Origin: Solanum dulcamara
Lineage: Eukaryota > Streptophyta > Magnoliopsida > Solanales > Solanaceae
DNA: 64,000 nt
Assembly: GCF_947179165.1 (NCBI RefSeq)
Contig: NC_077242.1
Span: 2,790,001 to 2,854,000 of the forward strand
Direction: 5' to 3'
Shown: one piece after another, positions 23,730 through 33,599 of the stretch
Position numbering within the stretch: position 1 is the stretch's first letter
How the letters are laid out: the number at the start of each line of letters is the position of its first letter
Program-made: the position numbers and the translations under genes
Notes under the pieces: generated by a model
The model's database searches: none
What the model was told of the DNA's origin: nothing
Seen by the model: only the letters and a program-made list of their open reading frames with translations

Positions 23730-24927
23730 TTATGTAATGACGGAGAACAATACAAACTATTCAAACGTTATATTCATTAAAACAATCCAGTACAATATAA
23801 TACAATACGTTATGAAACAATATATAGCAACCATCAAAACAAAATGTTAGCGAAATTTTAATTTATCAAATATCACAATAAAATATGACCAAACGCTCAT
23901 TTATATATAGTTTGGATATTTATTATTTAGCAGTTTGAAATGTTTCTAAAAATAGAAAAAGCAACAAAAGAGGGGGGAATTAGGATAGAGATAGGAGAGA
24001 TGCTAGAGAGATGATGAATACAATATACATATTTTATTAATAAATATAGTCCGTGTGTATATAAAAAGGGAAATTTATACAAATGTATTCCGTTAAGAAA
24101 AAAATTATTATTTATAGCAATAATTTTTTTCACTGAACACTTATAATACAATTTTAATACATATTAGCGAGAATAATTTATAAAACTCATATAATACAAG
24201 TTTTATTCATGGATAATATATTTATCACATACTTTAATACACTTATAATACATTGTGTCAATTTCTTACCAAACAAGTATAATATATTTTAAAACACTTA
24301 TAATACATTTATATTGCATGCATAATTCACTTTTAATGCATAGTAGGTATATCATAATATTATTATATATTACTATAAATGGTAATAAATAAAAAGTATC
24401 ACTAAAATCAGTAATTATTTATTAAAAAGTGTTTTTCCATATAAAAATACAAACAATAAAAATATAAGAGAGTGTATTCATTCACTCTAAGATCACTCTA
24501 TTCATTCACTTTTATATCATGGACGCATTTAAAATGTATCAACGAATATTAAAACGAATACATTCTAGATGTATACAAAGTACGAAAAAATAAAAATCAT
24601 ATATAAAATATATTCATTTTCTCTGATTTTAATAGTAGTTATTCGTGATACATAAATATAGCAATATTGATATACAAGAGAGAATGAAAATACACAAAAG
24701 AAAAAATAAAAATTTAAAAAATAAAAATATGTACCAACATTCCTATTTACATGGGGAGTTTGACAGGCCCGTTGGACAAAGGTTGAGGCCTCCGAAAGAA
24801 ACGAATGACAGCTTTCAAGTGCTCAGAAAAATCTGAATATGGGCTAATAACAATAATAATGGGCCATATCTATAGTTTTACGGCCCAAAATACAAAAAAA
24901 GCAGTAAAGGAGCAACATTGCTTAAAA

Positions 24928-25351
24928 CAAAAGAAAAGAACATTTATACCCAAAAAGGAAAAACTATTTACTAGCGATTATTCTCTTTCTTTCCTACTTC
25001 TCTTGTTTGTAAGTGCTCATTCGCATTTACTGTTTGATACCATTAGAGTATATATATAAAAGGAAGAAGCAGTGGTTCAATGAAAATACTACTCAGTTAC
25101 TCTTTGGTACCATTAGAGTATATATATATATAACAGACAGTGTTTCAGTAAAAATACTATTCAATTATTATTTGATACCATCAAAGTATGTAAATACCAT
25201 CAAAGCATATATATAATTGGATGGTATCAAAAATGAAAAAACAATGTTTCAATAAATAAAATAAAGGAATAATCGAATAAATAATTTGGATGGTTAATTC
25301 AATCAAGGCAAATAATTTGGATTGAGTCCAATTTATATGATTTTCCTTTTG
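24928..25351. mobile_element. TIR element with internal tandem repeats (copy A)
   Basis: The left part (CAAAAGAAAAGAACATTTAT, then ACCCAAAAAGGAAAAACTAT) is similar to the left part of copy B at 38055; the right part (GGCAAATAATTTGGATTGAG, then CCAATTTATATGATTTTCC) resembles copy B's right part. The centre has about four diverged units built around 'TGATACCATTAGAGTATATA' (near 25033, 25105, 25176 and 25194). Element ends are approximate and no clear target duplication was found. Confidence 0.45.
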
Positions 25352-26462
25352 AAACAAAAAGCTGGGAGGTCGTTTTTATTTATTTTTAATATTACACTTA
25401 ACCAATCATTAATGCCTATTCAATGAGCCAAAAGTCGCGGTAACCAGTACTTGGAATATATATAAGCAATAAGACCAAATACCACAAAGTCCAAAAAGTA
25501 ATTTCGACGGCAAACATGCACATGCTGTCACAGATACTACAAAGTACACACTGTCTAAATATTATTTCAACCTTAAAATGTTATACTATCTTAAGTATAA
25601 TTTTTCAAACGTCTACCTATTTTGAAAATGCAATATAACTATTGAGATTTCATATATACATGAATTTCAGATAGTGATATTTGAATTTCATCTCTATGAA
25701 ACTTGAATATCTTTAAATTAATTCATCTATATAAAATTTGAATATATCTAAATTTATTTCAAAGTAGATAGATACTTAAAACTTTTCAAAATTAAATACA
25801 CATTAAATAATGATATCTAAATAAAATTTCGATTTATGAGAAAAAGTGCGAAATAGAGATTCAAAAGTTTGGACAGTGATAAGAGGACAAAGCGTAGATG
25901 TATTTGAGATAGGCATGTTGGTTGAGGCCCAAACAAGACAAACCGGATCTAGACTACACTTGAGATCCAACTTGACTATTGCTTTTTCTTGGGGTTCGTG
26001 AAAATTACACTTATTCCACGTTGGTATTTTTACCAAATCTAGCTATAATTAATTAATTATTTTGAATTTAATTTTAGAATGAATCTATTTTATATTTAAT
26101 TAAAATAAAATTATAGTGTAACTTATTTAAAAATTAATGATATTGAAATTATAATATTATTTTTATTTTATATTGAGGATAGAACAATAATTCTGAATGA
26201 TAAATCTCGAATAGCTTGCGACAAATTGTACTTAAGTGATAGGAGTAATATACATATGTATTTTTTTTAGTGGGAGTGGAGGGAAAACTAAAACTGTTAA
26301 GTTCATGTCCAAACAATATTAAAAGAACTTAAAGCATCTTTTATCCAAAGATAAACATGCAAGTTTTTACGTCCAAAAGTTGACAGTGGAATAGTAATTA
26401 TTTCTTCATTCTTAATTAAGAAGTTTTGGGATAATGTTATATGTATGGAGTTGTTTTTAATA

Positions 26463-26645
26463 AGAAATAGAGGTAGAATTAGAATTTGAAACTTATAGGT
26501 TCGAAATTTTAAACTATTTGATTTATTGAGTTCTGAGTTAATTAATAAATTTATACATATGTAATGAATTTCTTAAGACAAATATAAATTTTGAATCAAA
26601 ACTATTGAATTCGTAACACGTAGTCTAGCTCCGCTCCTAGTAGAA
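26463..26645. repeat. Degenerate dispersed repeat ending in 'AGCTCCGCTCC'
   Basis: Resembles the second half of the short Solanaceae repeat seen at 21403-21522: 'tattgagttctgagttaatt' in the interior and 'GTAGTCTAGCTCCGCTCCTA' at the right end. Heavily diverged. Confidence 0.3.
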
Positions 26646-27227
26646 AGCATTTTATCTTTGAAGAATGACTTTCAATACATATTTAAATTAGTCGCATTCA
26701 AAACAGGTTTCGGACACCGAACAAAAAACAAAGTAAGACGTAAGTTTTTCCATGTGGTCATGAGCAGTCCAGCTAACTAACATCTTTGATATGATTGAAG
26801 AAAAATTAAGGTTTCTTATTAAATAAACGTCAAAGAAACGCCATCATCAAATAAGACTTATTCCTTCTTATTAGGTTGTCCAACTTAATAAAAGTATATT
26901 ATTATAAGTAAACTTAGCTGTTACATTATTATGAGAAAGAAGTAAGCAATATTCTAGTGATTTCTCAAATTTGTTGAAGGAAGTAATCAAACAAAAAAAC
27001 AAGTCCATCACATGGGATGTGCTGGCATTAGCTAAGTCTTTCCTTTCACATCCCTTGCATTTTGTTCATAAAAAAATTCCTTTTTTTGTTCCAATTAAAT
27101 GCATACATCTCCCTTTTCTATTTCTCTTAAACTTTATTTTATTTTTATTTATAAAAAAAATCATGTGTTTTTCTTTCTCTATCATAAAACATTTACACAT
27201 ATCTTTGTCTTTTTTAATAATTAAGAT

Positions 27228-27420
27228 TTTAAAAAAAAATCACTCGATGTCCAGTACCCACATTGGAGCCCGACTAAATTAGAATTTACATTAAAAAATT
27301 TCACATTGAGACGTAAAATGCTTTCTAACAAAGGTGACTTCTTATTCAAGGGGATTCGAACACGAAACCTCTTGATTAAGGATGAAGGAGTACTTACCAC
27401 TCCACCACAATCTTTGCTGG
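27228..27420 (-). mobile_element. tRNA-derived SINE, nearly full length
   Basis: Read on the minus strand it begins with a tRNA-like head: A box-like 'TGGTGGAGTGGTAAG' and a B box GTTCGAATCC (near 27352-27361), the internal RNA polymerase III promoter. Then come the family body ('gaagtcacctttgttagaaa', 'atttagtcgggctccaatgt') and a T-rich end at 27230. It is the best-preserved copy of the family found as fragments at 346, 961, 39209, 44274, 48980 and 50985. It is not a functional tRNA gene: there is no cloverleaf 3' half or acceptor stem. Confidence 0.65.
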
Positions 27421-28301
27421 TAATAATTAAGATGTTTGTATAGCTCACACATACTTTAATTAGTTTTATAAATACGCACCTGCTAGCTTTCTTCAACATA
27501 TAGATTGAATCCATTAAGGTTTGAATAAATGAATATAAATTACCTAGTAATTTTGTTGAGTCATTAATAACGTCTCTATTTTTGTGTTGATTTTTAATTT
27601 TTGTTTTTTATAACAAATATTTTTTTGTGGGGCATAAGTTCATATTTTGCATCATAATATTTCACAAATCATGTTCCATATGACTAAAAAATTCATGTGC
27701 CGTTAGACATAAGTTTAACTGTTAAAAGACAGAAGTTAACAATCAATTTATTTGAAAAATAAAATTAAAGAGTAATCCATTTGAAGGACAAAACGTGCAG
27801 TGCTTTTGTCGAATTTTGAACTTGAAATTCAGGGTTGGTTATCCATTTCATTGATGCCATCTTCATTTCTCTTCTATATACAGGTTCAAAAATTAAAGTT
27901 TGTATCAATATGCCACTGAATCAATTAATGGTTTAGGTTACTGAGTTCAAAATCTGATATTTATATATAATTAGTAAATATTTTAACATATATATAGGTC
28001 ATGGTCTAAGTTAAAGTTATCCACCCCTGCCACATATCTCTGTTTTTTTTGTTTTTTTTTTAAGTCTTTCTGTCCACATTGTACTGAATAAATACGCAAC
28101 TGTTTTATGTGCACATGAAACCCAATCACACAACATGGCCTCCCTAATCAGCCCCATTTGACAGCTTTTTTTCTGTAGATATTAACATATAAAAAAATAA
28201 AGTACAAGGGACACCTCAAGAATCTCATGTGGGGCTCTCAACATATTTTTGTGAGGACAACAAGTTAAAAACTTTTGGTTTAGAAATATTTGTAATAGCC
28301 C

Positions 28302-30380
28302 ATGCATGTGTTTGATGAAATGTCTGTTCCAGCTTCTCCTAAAAATGACCAAATGGAACCTGGAGTGCTTCTTGAAGAAAGTTGGTTTTTTGGGAACTTG
28401 CTTGATAGAAAATCAAGAATGTTGAGATGTTATTCTGAACCTTGTCCTTCCTCTAAGAAATCCCAAGATTTTTCAGCTGTAAAATCTATGGAGGAAACAT
28501 TTTCCTCACTACAAAAACTCCCACAAGGGAAAAAATTGAATCTTGATTCAAGAAGAAGCAAACCAAGATTACAAAGAGCATCATCAGCAGCAGCACAGAG
28601 GGGTAATCTGCAGAGGGCACCTTCTTTGCCTGTTTTTGTGGATTATAAAGAAGAACCCCATGATGAAGAAAGTGATTTTTCAATGGGAAAATTGATTAGA
28701 CAAGCATCTATAAACCAAGTAAAAATTTCACCTCCACAACAAACTTCACATGTCAAGAAAGTGAATCTGCAGAGGGCACCTTCCCTGCCTGTTTTTCAAG
28801 AAAGTGAACAAATTCATGATGTAGTAGAAAGTGATTTTTCTATGGGAAAGTTGATTAGACAAGCATCTATAAACAAAGTAAAAGTTTCACCTCAGAAACA
28901 TACTTCACAAGTATTGTTACCAAAAGCATCACAGAGTAGGGCACCTTCTTTGCCAGTTTTTCAAGAAAGTGAACAAATTCATGATGAGGAAAGTGATTTT
29001 TCTATGGGAAAGTTGATTAGACAAGCATCTATAAACAAAGTAGAAGTTTCACCTCAGAAACACACTTCACAGGGCAATCTGCAGAGGGCACCTTCTTTGC
29101 CTGTTTTGGCAAAAAGGGAAGAAATTCATGAGGAGGAAAATGAGTTCTCTATGGGAAAGTTGATTAGGCAAGCATCTTTGAACAATGCAAGAGTCTTGCC
29201 TCCTAAACATACTTCAAAGGTATTGTTATACAACTTACAAACTTCCTGGTTAAAATTGCATGTTTCTCTTAGTTTTTCTTGAACCTAATTGCTTACGAGT
29301 AGCTTTTACTAATATGGTTTAGACCAGAGGCTGATGAAACTTTTCGACTTATAGGTTTAACACGTGATCATCATCTCATCTAAAAGCCTAAGCTGTTAGA
29401 GAGAGCGAACTTTTATTTTACTTAATTATATCTATTATATCTTCTCAACGTCAACTAAACTTGAATTTGAATATACATGTGAAAAAAGATGCAAAATTTC
29501 AATTAATTCCATAACCATAAGTACATTCATCGGTGCTAGGAACGTTAAGGTTTGAACTCGTGAAGTTCACATTCTGAATCCGCCTCTGATTTTTGTTTTG
29601 TGATATGTCATCAAAAGAATCATCTCACAAGAAAGCTTAAGTTGTTAGAGATAACACAAGTTTTATTTTACTTAACTCTATCTTTCACAACATCAACTGA
29701 ACTTGAATTTGAACATACATATGGAAATGACACTAAATTTCAATAAAATCCATAACCATAATCTCAAAAGTACACTCATCATTGCTAGGAAAGTTTAAGG
29801 TTGAACGCATCAAGTTTAGAATTCTGAATCTGCCTCTAATTTTTATTTCAACTGAACTTGAATTTGAATATACTAAGAAAAAAGGCACTAGATTTCAATA
29901 AAATCTGTAACCATAATCTCAAAAGTACACTCATTAGTGCTAGGAATGTTAAAGGTACACATCAAGTTCAAAGTCTGAATCCGCCTCTGATTTTTATTTC
30001 GTGGTATGTCATCTATTGAACCACTTTCATTTGTTTTTATATCTCAGGGTCTCACAAGAAGTCCAAGCATATCTAGCATCTCAAAGCACCATCTAAGGAG
30101 AAAACAAGATCAACAAAGCAAGAGTACTAGAAATAGTTCAAATGGTTTAGAGGTTGAAGATTTGCAAGGTTTCAAGAACTTAGACTTGAACAATGAAAAG
30201 AAGGATTCAATCTCAAAATTTGCAAACACAAGCACTCCAGACTTGATGGAGGAGAACAAGAAGAAACAAGTTGGTTTATCAGAATTCGACGAGATAAAAA
30301 GACCACCTTATTCACCAGAAGATCACATGAAAGAGCAAATCAAATATTGGGCTAGAGCTGTGGCATCTAATGTTCGCTAA
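28302..30380 (+). CDS. Uncharacterised plant protein with four tandem motif copies (DUF1685-like C-terminus)
   Basis: Two exons, 28302-29219 and 30048-30380 (GT-AG, phase 0), give 416 residues. Exon 1 starts with an acidic segment containing EESWFFGNLL, then has four tandem units of about 50 residues, each with RAPSLPVF (last copy PVL), an acidic linker (D/E-rich), FSMGKLIRQAS(I/L)N and a variable SP/TS segment. Exon 2 has a Ser-rich start (LTRSPSISS), LEVEDLQGFKNLDL and a conserved-looking end, MKEQIKYWARAVASNVR. The LxxxDLxGFxxL stretch and the end recall plant proteins of the DUF1685 type; function is unknown and I infer none. Other family members, as I recall them, carry one such motif, so the amplification is unusual. 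An in-frame ATG at 28320 is an alternative start. No signal peptide or membrane segment is seen. Confidence 0.75.
28605..29219 (+). repeat. Four-copy coding tandem repeat, unit about 147-165 bp
   Basis: Units begin near 28605, 28764, 28929 and 29076 and end at the exon 1 donor. Each carries 'CAGAGGGCACCTT(C)' and 'TCTATGGGAAAGTTGATTAG' blocks with only scattered substitutions. Units 2 and 3 are almost identical, pointing to a recent duplication. All units keep the reading frame. Confidence 0.9.
29371..30006. repeat. Intronic tandem duplication, about 2.6 copies
   Basis: The intron of the preceding gene repeats a block containing 'aacttgaatttgaa', 'tccataaccata', 'gtgctaggaa' and 'ctgaatccgcctctgatttt'. 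The last phrase recurs at 29581, 29831 (diverged) and 29982, giving spacings of 250 and 151 bp; the third unit is shorter. The last copy ends next to the acceptor of exon 2. Confidence 0.8.
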
Positions 30381-30817
30381 AAGTGGCTAATTTTGCAATT
30401 TTTACTTTAGGATATAAAGCTTACTTTCTTACTCTCTGATTACAACAGAAACATCCTCTGTTTCTCATCTCATAAGACAAATTATTGTTAATTACAAGAC
30501 TCGTTATATAATCAAAGTATTCATTGTGGGAATAATTTTGTAAAAAAGGATTTGGTGACTTCTATATGAAAAGAACTGACTTTTTTTGCAACATTTTTAT
30601 GTAGTAGCATATCAGTGTTTAGATATAACATGTTTTTTTCTGGATTTAGTTCATTTTCAAAGATCAACTTTAGTTTATATAAGCCTGGTTAATCTAATTG
30701 CATCTTGTGAAATATAATGTGCTAAAGGTTAATTACTTCTTAAAATGTGCAAAGATCATCTGAAACTCTATTATTAACGTTTCATTGCTAAATGATCACT
30801 ACGACAAACTGCAAAAA

Positions 30818-30930
30818 CAATATATCCAACGTAGTCCCGCAAGTAGAGTCCAGAGAAGATAGAGTGTATGCAAACATTATTCTTATTTTTCTAGAGCAGA
30901 AAATTATTTTCTATAGACACTTGGCTTAAT
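30818..30930 (-). repeat. Diverged TS-type SINE fragment
   Basis: 'CGTAGTCCCGCAAGTAGAGT', then 'ccagagaagatagagtgtatg' in shortened form, parallels the reverse-strand TS SINE copy at 20615-20738 (CCCACAAGTGGGATCT, AGGGAGGGTGGTGTGG). Strongly mutated; limits uncertain. Confidence 0.4.
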
Positions 30931-31050
30931 GCTTAAATATCACTTATTATAAATAGGTGAACAAAGTCATTGTTCTTTCTTTTATATAAAAAAAATTACT
31001 TATGTTTTGTTAAGTCATTTAGAAGGTCACTCAAGCTGGAAAATGATATA

Positions 31051-31092
31051 AAAAAATTGGCAGTCTGGTGCACTAAAGCTTCCGCTATGCGC
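31051..31092 (-). mobile_element. 42 bp 5'-truncated Au SINE with 27 bp TSD
   Basis: The minus strand reads GCGCATAGCGGAAGCTTTAG, then 'tgcaccagactgcc' and a T run, i.e. the extreme 3' end of an Au SINE (compare 40056-40090). It is flanked by near-identical direct repeats at 31024-31050 and 31093-31120, both ending CAAG(C/T)TGGAAAATGATATA. The second copy has one extra T. This is a very short but complete retroposition footprint. Confidence 0.7.
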
Positions 31093-32200
31093 AGGTTCAC
31101 TCAAGTTGGAAAATGATATATCTAGCAAAAAAAATTATTGATGTGACACCTTATTTTTTTTAAGCTAAAAAAATACTTTAGAAAATATTAAACATAGTCT
31201 ATTTTAACCAAAAATATTCTAGGACCTAACTGGTAAAAACCCTTTATATGCTAAACAAATGAGGAAAGGTGCCAAATATATTTTTGTGTCCATTGTCCAA
31301 GTTGTTGGCTTCTTCTAGTTCTGTCCAAACATGTAGTAGTGACACTGTGACACCATGTAAAAGTTTTTATATTCCAATTTTTAGATTATTTTTTTTCTTT
31401 GAATACAATTTTTTTTTTCAAATTTCACAATTAAATATGGCTAAACACCAACTTAAATACTAGTAGGATTATCAATAAATTCGTACTTACCAGTATTTTT
31501 AAAGAAGATATAAGAAAAAAAAATGAGGACTCCACTAGCAAAAACTTAAAATATTCTTACATTCGATATTGACAACAGGTAACCACCAAAGAAAAAGAAA
31601 GATATATCAGCTTGGTGAATAAAATATTTTGTATTTATGCACGGTTTGAAGAAGCTGGGCTGCACTTAGTTTTATACCATTTATTTTAATATAAGTATTA
31701 GTGTTTGTTTTTACGATTTTAAATTAGTTACTCCACATCCTTCCCCTATCTCTGAGGTAGAATTTAGAGGAGCGATTAGCATGCTCACTCAGTTTATGGC
31801 TTTCTATTTAGGCTGACAGGGCCCTACATGGTGATATCATGTAGGCAAAATAGTATGCGTTAGTACTTTGAAAGTACTAAATTTGCAGGCATGCATGAAC
31901 ATTTTATAAGTCTTACACAAAAATAATTTTACTGTTGCTTCAAAACTCCGCTTAAAAAAACAAAAAAAAGAGAGAAATTAAGAAAAAGATAATATTAAAT
32001 TCAGCCAAAAAGTTTAATATGACCTATTGCTTTATCCTTTTCGATACTTAGAAATGTAAGATTCACGATCTAAAAGGTTGTCATATTAATCCAAAAAGAG
32101 GGGGAAAAGGCAAATAATGCATGGAAAAGAACAGCTTAAGTCATGTGTTTTTGTGAGTTACTTTTTATTTTTAGGTGACAAAGTAAAAAAGTTGTGTGGA

Positions 32201-32375
32201 TATTATGTAGTTGGATATCACTTTCCCTTCCGCTTTTTCCCTTCTACATTTTTCCTTCTTTTTTTCTACTTTTTTTCCTCCACTAAAAAATAATAATAAT
32301 AATATTTCATCTGCTCCTTTCTATTGTTTTTTACTTTTTACTTCTTATTTTGTTAAGTTAATTTATTTTATAACA
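32201..32375 (+). repeat. 5' LTR of the copia element (internally deleted)
   Basis: 175 bp beginning TATTATGTAGTTGGAT and ending TTTATAACA. Compared with the 3' LTR it lacks about 85 bp between 'CCTCCACTA' and 'AAAAAATAAT', including the stretch with TATAAATAG. Confidence 0.85.
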
Positions 32376-32456
32376 CATTATCATCACGAGCCTCCACCGC
32401 TTTGAACTATATTTTTAAGAAGGTAACAAAAGGGGTAAGAATTTTATTTTCTTAAA

Positions 32457-33425
32457 ATGTCTAATATTTCTAAATTTGAATTTGTTGCTCTTGACATAGC
32501 TGGAAAAGGCTACTCATCATGTGCATTAGATGCCAAAATATATCTAGAATTGATGGATCTGACAGACACCATCAAAAATGACAATACGACATCTAGTCAA
32601 GACAGTGCCAAAGCCATGATATTTTTCCGTCACCATCTTGACGAGAGATTAAAATTACAGTACCTTACATTAAAGGATCCCCTTCAATTGTGAAAAAATC
32701 TAAAAGAAAAATATGATCACCTGAAGTTGGTCATCCTTCCACAAGCACGTCATGATTGGCTAAATATAAGATTGATGGATTTCAAAAATATAACTGAATA
32801 TAATTTTGTCTTGTCTAGAATTATAACTTAATTAAATTTATGTAGAGAAGAAATCACTGAGCAAGATAAACTTGAAAAGACATATTTCACATTTCCACCT
32901 GCGAATATGCTTCTGCAGCAACAATATCACGAAAAGAATTTTAAAAAATATTCTGAAGTACTTTCTCACCTTCTTATTGCTGAACTCCACAATGAACTAT
33001 TAATGAAAAATCATGATAGTCGGCCCATTGGTTCTTTGCCACTCCTTGAAGTGAATCAGATAAATTATAAACAACGAGAAAGAGGTCATGGCCCCAGTCG
33101 TGGTCATGTTTGAAGATGAAATTATAATTATGATGCTCGGCTAGCACCGAGAAATGATCAGCAGTACAAAAAAAAGAGTGAAAAGCCAAAAGCTTCACCA
33201 AAGAAAAATTTAGAAAGTATATGTCATAGATGTGGAAGTATGGGGCATTGATCTCGAATTTATCAGTTATCAAAACGTCTGGTTCAGCTATATTAGGCTT
33301 TCTTGAATAGGGCAGAAAATAATGCACAGACAAACTTTATCTTTGAAGATAATATTGAGCCTATGCATTTGGATGTAGCTGATTTCTTCAATTTCCCTGA
33401 AGAAAATATGAATATCGATAACCCT
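32457..33425 (+). pseudogene. copia gag remnant
   Basis: Starts with an open frame of 78 residues from MSNISKFEFVALDIAGKGYS, a typical copia gag start, broken by a stop at 32691. Later pieces in other frames carry a degenerate CCHC zinc knuckle near 33223-33250 (CHRCGSMGH followed by a stop). Several stops and frameshifts interrupt it. Capsid-like function is lost. Confidence 0.75.
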
Positions 33426-33599
33426 GATAATATTTAAATAATTTTTTTTGTATGTACTAAATAATATATTTGTATTTTTCTAATCCATGTAAATAAATAA
33501 AATTTGTGTTATAAGCCATTTTTTATTATAATATTTACTTTATTTCTTTTTGGAAAAAAATATGGATATGCCTCAAAATTTTGTTTAGATGAATAATCA

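Larger units (their letters stand above)
23031..28301. other. Intergenic region between ERL1 and the repeat-containing gene
   Basis: About 5.3 kb of AT-rich DNA between divergently oriented genes (ERL1 minus, next gene plus). It holds a Stowaway-like MITE (23468-23729), a TIR element (24928-25351), a degenerate dispersed repeat (26463-26645) and a reverse SINE (27228-27420). Around 24140-24330 short 'cttataatacat' motifs recur. A possible TATA-like ATATAAAA lies near 28187, about 115 bp upstream of the next ATG. No other gene is seen. Confidence 0.6.
30381..32200. other. 3' flank and intergenic region before the copia element
   Basis: AT-rich, without a credible gene. The first few hundred bases are likely the 3' UTR of the repeat-containing gene. 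Two SINE remnants lie at 30818-30930 and 31051-31092. Confidence 0.6.

Noticed and set aside
25803..26036. 77-codon minus-strand frame with Cys/Pro/Trp residues
   Set aside because: No recognisable domain, no promoter or splice context, and it sits in repeat-rich intergenic DNA.
27340..27420. tRNA gene on the minus strand
   Set aside because: The A- and B-box motifs are there but no cloverleaf can be completed and a SINE body follows directly.
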